DNA of 5,664 bases from JBCBWG01 sp039039985 (GTDB taxonomy: Bacteria > Pseudomonadota > Alphaproteobacteria > Rhizobiales > Hyphomicrobiaceae). Location of the stretch: contig JBCCOV010000271.1 of assembly GCA_039039985.1 (NCBI GenBank), positions 1 through 5,664 on the forward strand, read 5' to 3'. Each line of letters begins with the position of its first letter. Position 1 is the first letter of the stretch. Below the pieces are notes generated by a model. The model was given only the letters and a program-made list of their open reading frames with translations, was not told where the DNA came from and ran no database searches. This document shows, piece after piece, positions 1-5,664 of the stretch. Position numbers and translations under genes: made by a program.

Positions 1-38
1 ATATCACCGTAGTCGAGCACCTTAATCTCAAGTGCCAT
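1..38 (-). CDS. Start of a further operon gene (partial; possibly metallo-beta-lactamase-fold hydrolase)
   Basis: Only the first 12 codons and two bases of the next are present, reading MALEIKVLDYGD and then Ile or Met. The ATG at 38 has an excellent AGGGAGG site and lies 11 bases after the amidohydrolase stop, so a gene start is well supported. From memory, the EIKVLDYGDI-type beginning resembles metallo-beta-lactamase-fold proteins annotated as N-acyl homoserine lactonase-like. Twelve residues cannot establish this. If correct, it would add a second lactone-type hydrolase beside the amidohydrolase. The gene continues past the window edge. Confidence 0.55.
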   Translation of the reverse strand, partial: MALEIKVLDYGD

Positions 39-43
39 GTTCG

Positions 44-50
44 CCTCCCT
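44..50 (-). promoter_or_regulatory. Shine-Dalgarno site of the downstream partial gene
   Basis: The minus strand reads AGGGAGG five bases before the ATG at 38. Its first base is the last base of the amidohydrolase TAA. This is strong evidence that a further gene begins here and belongs to the same transcript. Confidence 0.8.
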
Positions 51-928
51 TAAAGCTTGTATATGCGTGCCGCCGTTTCAGAGAAAATCGCCCGTTGCGC
101 GTCCGGACGAAAGTCGGCGGTTGCAGCCTGGTAGGCTGCGACAAGGTCGTCGTAGGTCGTCCAGATCTTCTCAATCGGGAAGTTCGAACCAAACATGCAG
201 CGCTCGGCGCCGAAGATCTCAACCGTCGCCGGAACAAGGTCGCGAATGTGTTCCGGGTCGTTACGGCGCACGAACGTGCCAAGTCCCGACAGTTTCGTGA
301 CGACGTTGTCGCGCTTTGCGAGTTCACCCATCGCCGTGCGCCACGTCGTTCGTCCGGCTGCCGACACATCCTCCAGCATACCGGCATGCTGGAGCACAAA
401 GGTTACGCCGGGACAGCGATCGACAAGTTCACACGCGCCGTCCACCTGACCGGCAAAGATCTGCAGCTCAAAAACCCAGCCGTAATCGCGGAGATACCCA
501 ACGTTTCTTTGGAGCTGCGTGTTGCGAGTCAGATCCGGATCAGGCGCAAACCGATAAAGGGGATTATCATGCCAATGCAATTGCTGGCGAATGCCGCGCA
601 TGGCCGGATAGGCCTGAAGCTTGTCGAGATCCGGTCGCGCGTCCGCTTGCAACATATCGCAGTAGCCGACGATCGCGTGCGGCCATCCGCACTGCCTGTT
701 GACGTCCTGCACCCAGGCCACTTCGTCGGCAAAGCCATCAACTGGCCAGTTGGCCTGAACGTAGACGGACTTGGTAATGCCATGCGCCGTGCAATCCGCC
801 ATGTACGCGTCGATCAGGTAGTCCCGCTTGATCGAATCATAGGCACCAAAAATCCGCGGTACCGTCGGCCCTTGTAGCCAAGGCAAATCTGCCTGGCGCC
901 AGATGTGATGGTGCGCGTCGACTATCAT
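50..928 (-). CDS. Amidohydrolase family 2 protein (COG3618-like lactone/amide hydrolase)
   Basis: The 292-residue product fits a full-length amidohydrolase-2 TIM barrel of the L-fuconolactonase/COG3618 type. It starts with IVDAHHHIW (2-10), giving the HxH motif as His6 and His8. LQHAGM (179-184) supplies His181, VTKLSGLG (210-217) marks a late barrel strand, and CMFGSNFPIEK (244-254) marks the last one. Asn249 stands where metal-dependent relatives have the catalytic Asp; the SNFP form also occurs in other members of this broad family, so it does not by itself mean inactivity. The likely reaction is hydrolysis of a lactone, lactam or amide ring formed after molybdenum-enzyme oxidation, but the substrate is unknown. 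The ATG lies in an ATGA overlap with the VWA gene and has GGAGGT (936-941) seven bases upstream. The TAA runs into the ribosome binding site of the next gene. Confidence 0.87.
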   Translation of the reverse strand: MIVDAHHHIWRQADLPWLQGPTVPRIFGAYDSIKRDYLIDAYMADCTAHGITKSVYVQANWPVDGFADEVAWVQDVNRQCGWPHAIVGYCDMLQADARPDLDKLQAYPAMRGIRQQLHWHDNPLYRFAPDPDLTRNTQLQRNVGYLRDYGWVFELQIFAGQVDGACELVDRCPGVTFVLQHAGMLEDVSAAGRTTWRTAMGELAKRDNVVTKLSGLGTFVRRNDPEHIRDLVPATVEIFGAERCMFGSNFPIEKIWTTYDDLVAAYQAATADFRPDAQRAIFSETAARIYKL

Positions 929-2046
929 GCCGCGGACCTCCGCGCGAACGACAGCACTTCATCGACCAACTGGTGCGTGTGCGCGCCCGCCCCGATCCGA
1001 TCGACGAACGGCAAGACGGCACGCATACCTTCCGTCTCAGGCCGATAATCTGCATCGCCGGCCAGCGGGTTCAGCCATAACACCGACCACGCCAAACGGG
1101 ACAGGCGTTCGGCCGCCTCTGCAAGAGGCTCACTGCCCCCGCGCTCAAGGCCATCAGACACCACGACCACGAAGGCCCCCCGTGCCGTCGAGACAAATCG
1201 CGGTACATTGAAGAACGCTTGGAGGGCTTCGCCCAGACGAGTCCCGCCGTCCCAGTCGGCCACCAGTCCGGCGGCAGCGCTGAGTGCCTGCGCGCGGTTG
1301 CGGATCCGAAGCGCGCGGGTCAGGCGTGTCAGCCGTGTGCCAAGTGTAAAGGTTTCGACGCGTTGGCAGCTCCGCGTCAGCGCATGCGCGAACGCAAGAT
1401 TGCTATCGCTCTGCTGCGCCATCGAGCCGGAGACGTCAATCAACAGCAGGATGTTCCGCAGCCTCGGCCGGCGGCTCATAACGGGAAGCTGCAGAACCTC
1501 CCCGTCCCGCCGCAAAGACAAACGAACCGCCCGACGCAGATCGGGACGACGACCAAGTTTGGACCGCCGCCAACGGCGGGACCTTTGCTGCGGCAGAGCG
1601 GCATTCGCACGGCGTCGCAACGCGCGCAGCGCGGCGCCTTCGCTGCTGCCCTCAAGACGTCTGGCGCCAAGACGCTCGAGCGTCGTCGCCTCCAACCCGG
1701 CCTCTTCCGGTTCATCCAGCTCAAGCGGAGGCGCACCACCATCCCCGGCATCATAGGCTTCAACCTCGTCATCATCACCGGCGAATGGCGCCGGCGCTCC
1801 AAGCGTCTGGCCATGAAACACCAGTCGGAACAGAGCATCGAATTCGTCCATCCGCTCCGGCGAGGGCGCAAATACAGCGCACGCAGCGCGATAAATGTCC
1901 GTCATACTGCGCGGCCCGAGCAGGCCGACCGCCGCAACAAAGCTCTGCGTCTGCTCCGGCGCGGCCAAAAAGCCGTGCGCGCGCAACGCACCAGCGAAGC
2001 GAAGAAACGGTTCCAATGCGCGGGGAAGGCTGTTGCCGCTCGTCAT
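925..2046 (-). CDS. coxE: VWA-domain protein, CoxE-like
   Basis: The 373-residue product belongs to the CoxE-like VWA family. The N-terminal part (about 1-90) is helical. An acidic stretch (about 90-120, with DDDE) is followed by a very basic segment (about 140-182, with repeated RR pairs) just before the VWA domain, as is usual in this family. The metal-ion-dependent adhesion site looks complete: DVSGS (204-208), Thr269 in DGGTRLGE and Asp298 in VVSDGLE. CoxE works with CoxD in assembling the metal site of CO dehydrogenase; here it presumably acts with the MoxR ATPase on the split molybdenum enzyme. The ATG overlaps the upstream TGA in an ATGA junction. The ribosome binding site is only moderate (AAGG, 2054-2057), which suggests coupled translation and matched amounts of ATPase and VWA protein. 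No membrane segment or signal peptide is seen. The long plus-strand reading frame over this gene is a GC-driven shadow. Confidence 0.88.
   Translation of the reverse strand: MTSGNSLPRALEPFLRFAGALRAHGFLAAPEQTQSFVAAVGLLGPRSMTDIYRAACAVFAPSPERMDEFDALFRLVFHGQTLGAPAPFAGDDDEVEAYDAGDGGAPPLELDEPEEAGLEATTLERLGARRLEGSSEGAALRALRRRANAALPQQRSRRWRRSKLGRRPDLRRAVRLSLRRDGEVLQLPVMSRRPRLRNILLLIDVSGSMAQQSDSNLAFAHALTRSCQRVETFTLGTRLTRLTRALRIRNRAQALSAAAGLVADWDGGTRLGEALQAFFNVPRFVSTARGAFVVVVSDGLERGGSEPLAEAAERLSRLAWSVLWLNPLAGDADYRPETEGMRAVLPFVDRIGAGAHTHQLVDEVLSFARRSAA
936..941 (-). promoter_or_regulatory. Shine-Dalgarno site of the amidohydrolase gene
   Basis: The minus strand reads GGAGGT seven bases before the ATG at 928, within the last codons of the VWA gene. 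It fixes the start at 928 and places the hydrolase in the same operon. Confidence 0.75.
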
Positions 2047-2924
2047 GCCACCGCCTTCGCAATAACGTCATCGAGCCGATCAGCCGTGAAGGCCAAGTCG
2101 TCCTGATCTTTCAGCGCGACCCCGATAGCGCGCCGGAAAGCTGTCGGCCAATCTGCACCCTGGCTGTGCAGCAACGTTGCCGCTTCGGCCCACTCGACAG
2201 TTTCCGAAATCCCCGGCGGCTTCGCCAGCGGCTCGCTACGCAACGCAGTCACTGCGCGCACCACCGCCGCGGCCGTTTCATGTGCGACGCTGCTCGCCCG
2301 GATCATGACAATGTCGGCTTCTCGTTCTGCGTCCGGGTAGTCGATCCAATGATAGACGCAGCGACGGCGGAGCGCCTCATGCAGCTCGCGCGTGCGGTTG
2401 GACGTTAAGATCACAACAGGTTCGCGCTCGGCCCGGACAGTCCCACGCTCGGGAATTGAAATCGTGAAATCCGAAAGGAACTCCAACAGCAGAGCTTCGA
2501 ACTCGTGATCGGCCCGATCGATTTCATCGATCAGCAGCACGGTTCCGGTCGGATCACGCAAAGCCTGCAGCATCGGACGCGCGACGAGGAAACTGTCGGC
2601 ATAGATGTTCACATAGTCCTCACCGGCCTGGCGGATTGCGAGCATCTGCTGCGGGTAGTTCCATTCATACAGGGCTGCCGACGCATCAATGCCCTCGTAG
2701 CACTGAAGCCGCACCAATTCGCGCCCAAGTGACGAGGCGATTGCCTTGGCCGCCTCGGTCTTACCGACGCCGGGCACGCCTTCAAGCAGTATCGGCTTAC
2801 CAAGTGCGAGGCCGAGGTAGGCTGCCGTTGAAAGTTCGTCACCGGCCAGGTACTGCGCCGCTCTGAGCGCTGCGGCGAGCGCCTCAGGGCTATCGAGACC
2901 AACAATGGAACGGTTGACCGGCAC
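2043..2924 (-). CDS. coxD: MoxR-family AAA+ ATPase, CoxD-like maturation factor
   Basis: The 293-residue product is a single-domain MoxR-type AAA+ ATPase. It has Walker A GVPGVGKT (49-56), Walker B VLLIDEID (129-136), a sensor-1 segment with Asn176 in ILTSNRTRE, and an arginine-finger-like ALRRRC (184-189). Length and context fit CoxD, which in Oligotropha carboxidovorans is an ATP-dependent chaperone needed for maturing the Mo-Cu site of CO dehydrogenase. Because the neighbouring enzyme lacks the CO dehydrogenase loop, the role here is more likely sulfuration or activation of another molybdenum cofactor; this is inferred. The start is GTG with AGGGAG (2932-2937) seven bases upstream, overlapping the preceding TAG. 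No closer alternative start keeps Walker A. Its TGA overlaps the ATG of the VWA gene, the usual MoxR-VWA pairing. The symbol marks family resemblance, not proven orthology. Confidence 0.88.
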   Translation of the reverse strand: MPVNRSIVGLDSPEALAAALRAAQYLAGDELSTAAYLGLALGKPILLEGVPGVGKTEAAKAIASSLGRELVRLQCYEGIDASAALYEWNYPQQMLAIRQAGEDYVNIYADSFLVARPMLQALRDPTGTVLLIDEIDRADHEFEALLLEFLSDFTISIPERGTVRAEREPVVILTSNRTRELHEALRRRCVYHWIDYPDAEREADIVMIRASSVAHETAAAVVRAVTALRSEPLAKPPGISETVEWAEAATLLHSQGADWPTAFRRAIGVALKDQDDLAFTADRLDDVIAKAVA

Positions 2925-2931
2925 GTGTTGT

Positions 2932-2937
2932 CTCCCT
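2932..2937 (-). promoter_or_regulatory. Shine-Dalgarno site of the MoxR ATPase gene
   Basis: The minus strand reads AGGGAG seven bases before the codon at 2924-2922. It overlaps the TAG of the C-half subunit gene (2938-2936). It decides the start, because the initiation codon is GTG and no ATG lies nearby. Confidence 0.75.
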
Positions 2938-3958
2938 AGCGGCGCGTCTGCGGTTGTGCGCCGCCGTTTGCCTGCAAGCCTCGCAGCACCTTTTCCGGTG
3001 TCACCGGCAGCTCATCGATCCGAACGCCCACGGCATTGAAGACAGCGTTGACGACGGCCGGCAGGACAGGGTTGGCACACATTTCTCCCGGCCCCTTCCC
3101 GCCATACGGGCCATCCTCGGCTGGGCGCTCAAGCACCGCAATGTTGTGCCGGGCGACATCGCCGGGGCCAGGCATCAGATATCGGTTGAAGTCGACGGGG
3201 CCGTGCGCCCGGTCCGGATAGTAGGGCTCCGTCGTTTCCCATGCAGCGTGGCTGGCGCCCATCCACGCGCCGCCTGTCAGCTGCTGCTCGACCAGTTTGG
3301 GATTAAGGGCGCGCCCGACCTCGTAGGCCGAGTTCATTTCGAGAATCGAAACCTCACCGGTTTCATCGTCGACTTCGACCTCGACGGTCATGGCCGCATG
3401 CGCAAAACACGAGACCGGCGTCATCTCCCCGGTCTCAGCATCGACATCGGACAGTGGGATCAAGAATATGCCGCGCCCCGATACCGACTTGCCTTGCTTG
3501 AACTGCGCCGCCTGACACGCTGCCATAACGGTAATGGATCGCGATGGTGCACCCGCGACATGGATGTTGCCGCGACCGTCGGTGACGAGATCGGCCGCAT
3601 TCACTTCAAGCTCCTCGCCGGCCGCCTCCAGCATGACGGCGCGTGCCTCCTGTGCCGCCTGGATCACGGCATTCCCGACACGGTGCGTACCGCGCGAGGC
3701 GAACGAGCCCATGCAGTGCGGTCCGGTATCGGAATCCGCGGTGTCGACGTAGACGTCCTCGATCGGCACGCCGAGCGTTTCGGCCGCGATCTGCGCCGTG
3801 ACCGATTTCATGCCTTGGCCAAGGTCGATTGACGACAAGGCGACCATGAATTTGCCGTCTGGATTGGAATGCACCAGCGCCTGGCTTGGATCCCCACCCA
3901 GGTTCATGCCGATGGGATAGTTGATGCAGGCGAAACCTTTTCCGCGGTGACGGGCCAT
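2936..3958 (-). CDS. Molybdenum hydroxylase, molybdopterin-binding subunit, C-terminal half (split subunit)
   Basis: The 340-residue product matches the second molybdopterin-binding domain of xanthine dehydrogenase-type large subunits. It begins with RGKGFA (5-10), which in single-chain relatives lies in mid-protein. DLGQGM (45-50) has the conserved Gln of the cofactor pocket, followed by the GSFASRGT region (84-91). The C-terminal motif GPGEMCANP (289-297) has Glu292 at the place of the catalytic glutamate that acts as base. All landmarks are intact, so this is probably a working half of the active site and not a decayed fragment. The ATG comes one base after the TGA of the N-half gene, in a different frame, and has a strong GAGGAGG site. 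The two products must associate to build one catalytic site. The medium and small nicotinate dehydrogenase-like partners are not visible here. The TAG stop overlaps the ribosome binding site of the next gene. Confidence 0.9.
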   Translation of the reverse strand: MARHRGKGFACINYPIGMNLGGDPSQALVHSNPDGKFMVALSSIDLGQGMKSVTAQIAAETLGVPIEDVYVDTADSDTGPHCMGSFASRGTHRVGNAVIQAAQEARAVMLEAAGEELEVNAADLVTDGRGNIHVAGAPSRSITVMAACQAAQFKQGKSVSGRGIFLIPLSDVDAETGEMTPVSCFAHAAMTVEVEVDDETGEVSILEMNSAYEVGRALNPKLVEQQLTGGAWMGASHAAWETTEPYYPDRAHGPVDFNRYLMPGPGDVARHNIAVLERPAEDGPYGGKGPGEMCANPVLPAVVNAVFNAVGVRIDELPVTPEKVLRGLQANGGAQPQTRR

Positions 3959-3959
3959 A

Positions 3960-5642
3960 TCAACGCCTCCTCAGGCCGGAAATGGATGAAAACCGCGCCG
4001 GCGCCCGGCGAGGTCTGGGCGGATCGGCTGTTGGCGCCGGTTCACTGGGCTGGGGTGGGGGTGGAGCAGCCGGCCGTTGAGCCGGTTGCGGTGCTGCGCG
4101 CGGAGTGGCCGCAACACTTGCGGGCATAGGTTGTTGCGTTGGACGAACAACGTCCGGCTGTGTCGGCTGCCGACGGGATGTCGTATTGGCATAACCGCCA
4201 CTGCCGACTCCCTCCACGCGGCCCTGCTCGTCCGTTGCCGTAAATCGCGGCAACTCCGCACGTTCACCGCCACCACCCGTAAGCGAAGTCTGTTGGCGTG
4301 CCCAATCCGACAGTTGCCACGTCGCCTTTTCTGCCGACACCTGGCAGCATTCAATAAGCGCTGTGTTCTTTGCCAATCGGCGATGCGCCTTCATATCACC
4401 GTCGCGGTAAGCGTTTCGGATCCGCAGTTCGATCGGGTCCACGCCGACCTGATGCGCGACCCGGTCCATATGGCTTTCGATCGCGAAGTCGACCCCCGTG
4501 ATCCCAAACCCGCGCATGGCCGTTGCCGGGGTTCGGTTCGTAAACACGCAATAGACGTCGGCATAAACGTTGGGGATCGTGTAGGGCCCCGGCAGGTGCC
4601 CGACGCTCTTGATGATCGCGTAGCTGGAAAGCCGGGTGTAGGCGCCGGAGTCGAAGTAGCCGATGAAACTGCGGGCGGTGATCCGGCCGTCATTCATGAC
4701 GCCGTCTTTGATGTACCAGCGCTCACCACCACGCGGGGCGCCAACCTGCATCTCTTCCGCGCGGTCGAACTGATACTTCACAGGCCGGCCCGTCGCCATC
4801 GCACCAAGTATCGCCAGCGGCTCGTGCAGAGAATCGACCTTGCCGCCAAAGCCGCCCCCGACGGTACCACCAATGAAGTGAAAGCGGCTCGACGACTCGT
4901 TCAAGAGCTTCGCCGCAGTCCCGAGCGAAAAGAACAACGCCTGAGTGCCGGTGTAGCAAACCCACCGGTCGTTCGTTTCCGGCGCGGCAATGGCGCCGCA
5001 CGTTTCCATCGGTGCCTGCTCGATCGGCGACATCTGATAGCGCCCCTCGACAACGTGATCAGCATCGCGAAAGGCCTGCTCGACATCGCCGTATCGCAGT
5101 TTCTGATGGTCGTACTTGCTGTGATAGACGAATGTATTCCGAGGATACGTCTCGTTGACAGTCGGCGCTCCTGGCCGCAATGCCTCCTCGACATCGAGAA
5201 CATGGGGCAGCACGTCCCAGTCGACCCGAACTTTTGCGACCGCATCGCGTGCCATTTGCTCGGTATCGGCAATGACCGCTGCAACCGGCTCGCCGATATA
5301 GGCGACCTTGGTCTCGCTGAGCAGGGGTTCGTCGTCGAGGCCGAAGTCGAGCAAGCTCAACAGCGTATTGAGGTTCACCGGGACATCACGCCCGAGCAGA
5401 ATGCGACGGACGCCCGGCATGCGCTCTGCCGCGCTGACATCGATGGACCGGATGCGCGCATGGTGATGCGGACTGCGGACGCACCGCATGTGCAGAAGGC
5501 CGTCGAACAGGTGGTCGTCGTAAAACGGCGAACGCCCGGTCACATGCCCGAGAATGTCCTGACGCCGGGTGGGCTGGCCGATGACATTGAGATTATCATC
5601 GCGCTCGTCGGCAAAGTACTCTTTGCGAAACTCGATGGGCAT
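3960..5642 (-). CDS. Molybdenum hydroxylase, molybdopterin-binding subunit, N-terminal half (split subunit) with Pro-rich tail
   Basis: The 560-residue product matches the N-terminal part of the large subunit of xanthine dehydrogenase/CO dehydrogenase-type molybdenum hydroxylases, which hydroxylate organic substrates with water-derived oxygen. Residues about 28-150 fit the a/b hammerhead domain. Residues about 165-412 fit the first molybdopterin-binding domain, with PMETCGA (211-217), the cofactor-loop motif GGGFGGK (262-268) and AMRGFG (375-380). Family-like sequence stops near residue 445, about where a normal chain would continue into its second cofactor domain. Instead there are about 115 low-complexity residues, then TGA. 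The remaining domain is the next gene, one base downstream. The ATG start has a GGGAGGG ribosome binding site seven bases upstream. No CSFR-type active-site loop is visible, so this is not form I CO dehydrogenase. No signal peptide is evident; the protein is probably cytoplasmic. The family is clear, but the substrate is unknown. Confidence 0.9.
   Translation of the reverse strand: MPIEFRKEYFADERDDNLNVIGQPTRRQDILGHVTGRSPFYDDHLFDGLLHMRCVRSPHHHARIRSIDVSAAERMPGVRRILLGRDVPVNLNTLLSLLDFGLDDEPLLSETKVAYIGEPVAAVIADTEQMARDAVAKVRVDWDVLPHVLDVEEALRPGAPTVNETYPRNTFVYHSKYDHQKLRYGDVEQAFRDADHVVEGRYQMSPIEQAPMETCGAIAAPETNDRWVCYTGTQALFFSLGTAAKLLNESSSRFHFIGGTVGGGFGGKVDSLHEPLAILGAMATGRPVKYQFDRAEEMQVGAPRGGERWYIKDGVMNDGRITARSFIGYFDSGAYTRLSSYAIIKSVGHLPGPYTIPNVYADVYCVFTNRTPATAMRGFGITGVDFAIESHMDRVAHQVGVDPIELRIRNAYRDGDMKAHRRLAKNTALIECCQVSAEKATWQLSDWARQQTSLTGGGGERAELPRFTATDEQGRVEGVGSGGYANTTSRRQPTQPDVVRPTQQPMPASVAATPRAAPQPAQRPAAPPPPQPSEPAPTADPPRPRRAPARFSSISGLRRR
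3963..4307 (-). other. Proline/alanine-rich low-complexity C-terminal extension of the N-half subunit
   Basis: Codons 446-560 of the N-half subunit encode a region without recognisable homology. First comes a polar Gly/Ser/Thr-rich stretch (about 446-490, including GGGG at 456-459). Then comes a Pro/Ala/Gln-rich stretch (about 491-548, including PPPP at 527-530). The end is a short basic peptide, FSSISGLRRR (551-560). It looks like a disordered tether with a terminal docking motif. Such a tail is not usual in this enzyme family. A role in holding the two half-subunits together, or in recruiting a maturation factor, is only a guess. Confidence 0.7.
3966..3972 (-). promoter_or_regulatory. Shine-Dalgarno site of the C-half subunit gene
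   Basis: On the minus strand this reads GAGGAGG, seven bases before the ATG at 3958. It lies inside the last codons of the N-half gene. A strong site at the right distance supports real, separate initiation of the second half-subunit, rather than a frameshift artefact in one long gene. It also suggests translational coupling, because the upstream TGA (3962-3960) lies between this site and the ATG. Confidence 0.85.
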
Positions 5643-5649
5643 GCCTTCA

Positions 5650-5656
5650 CCCTCCC
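5650..5656 (-). promoter_or_regulatory. Shine-Dalgarno site of the N-half subunit gene
   Basis: The minus strand reads GGGAGGG seven bases before the ATG at 5642. A TGA (5649-5647) right after it would end a reading frame ...VAMGG from upstream, so another operon gene may stop here. Only 22 bases are visible, too few to identify it. Confidence 0.7.
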
Positions 5657-5664
5657 ATTGCGAC

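Noticed and set aside
32..877. Plus-strand reading frame of 281 codons opposite the amidohydrolase
   Set aside because: No domain is recognisable, and the opposite strand encodes a complete amidohydrolase with conserved motifs and a good ribosome binding site.
1219..2106. Long plus-strand reading frame (295 codons) antisense to the VWA and ATPase genes
   Set aside because: It is rich in Arg, Pro, Gln and Ala, shows no recognisable domain, and lies opposite two genes with intact motifs. It is a shadow frame of GC-rich coding sequence.
2954..3832. Plus-strand reading frame of 292 codons opposite the C-half subunit
   Set aside because: Its composition is typical of an antisense shadow, and the minus-strand product has clear molybdenum hydroxylase motifs.
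3958..3970. Frameshift or stop readthrough (including UGA recoding) joining the two half-subunits
   Set aside because: The second half is in a different frame from the TGA, so readthrough would not reach it. It has its own ATG and strong Shine-Dalgarno site, and the first half ends in a non-homologous tail.
3995..4004. GC palindrome GCGCCGGCGC as a possible terminator or protein site
   Set aside because: It lies within the Pro/Ala/Arg-rich coding tail, where GC-rich codons readily create palindromes. It has no loop and no T-run after it.
2936..5642. A true carbon monoxide dehydrogenase (form I CoxL)
   Set aside because: The active-site loop with the copper-binding Cys (AYRCSFR type) is missing; the matching region reads AMRGFG. 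The subunit is also split.

Overview
The window is a GC-rich, gene-dense piece of bacterial chromosome, most likely from an alphaproteobacterium. That guess rests on GC content, codon use and gene content; there is no rRNA or other phylogenetic marker. All real genes lie on the minus strand and are packed as one apparent operon, so transcription runs from high to low coordinates. There is no gap longer than 11 bases between genes. I see no promoter, terminator, tRNA, CRISPR array or insertion sequence, so both operon ends lie outside the window.

In transcription order the genes are: (1) 5642-3960, the N-terminal half of a xanthine dehydrogenase/aldehyde oxidase-type molybdopterin-binding subunit, ending in an unusual proline-rich tail; (2) 3958-2936, the C-terminal half of the same kind of subunit as a separate gene with its own strong ribosome binding site; (3) 2924-2043, a MoxR-type AAA+ ATPase like CoxD; (4) 2046-925, a VWA-domain protein like CoxE; (5) 928-50, an amidohydrolase-2 family (COG3618-like) hydrolase; (6) 38 to beyond base 1, the first 12 codons of another gene, possibly a metallo-beta-lactamase-fold hydrolase.

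The likely logic is a molybdenum hydroxylase that oxidises an organic, perhaps heterocyclic or aromatic, substrate. CoxD/CoxE-like proteins would mature or activate its cofactor, and one or two hydrolases would act on the product. The [2Fe-2S] and FAD subunits needed for a complete enzyme are not in the window; they are expected upstream, beyond base 5664, or elsewhere. The active-site loop typical of true CO dehydrogenase (form I CoxL) is absent, so the substrate is not expected to be CO.

The most interesting point is the split catalytic subunit. It is usually one chain of about 750-800 residues. Here it is two chains, the second in a different frame, one base after the first stop and with a near-perfect Shine-Dalgarno sequence. 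The first chain carries about 115 extra residues that end in a Pro/Ala-rich linker and a short basic peptide. The two-chain layout recalls the NdhL/NdhM split of Eubacterium barkeri nicotinate dehydrogenase.
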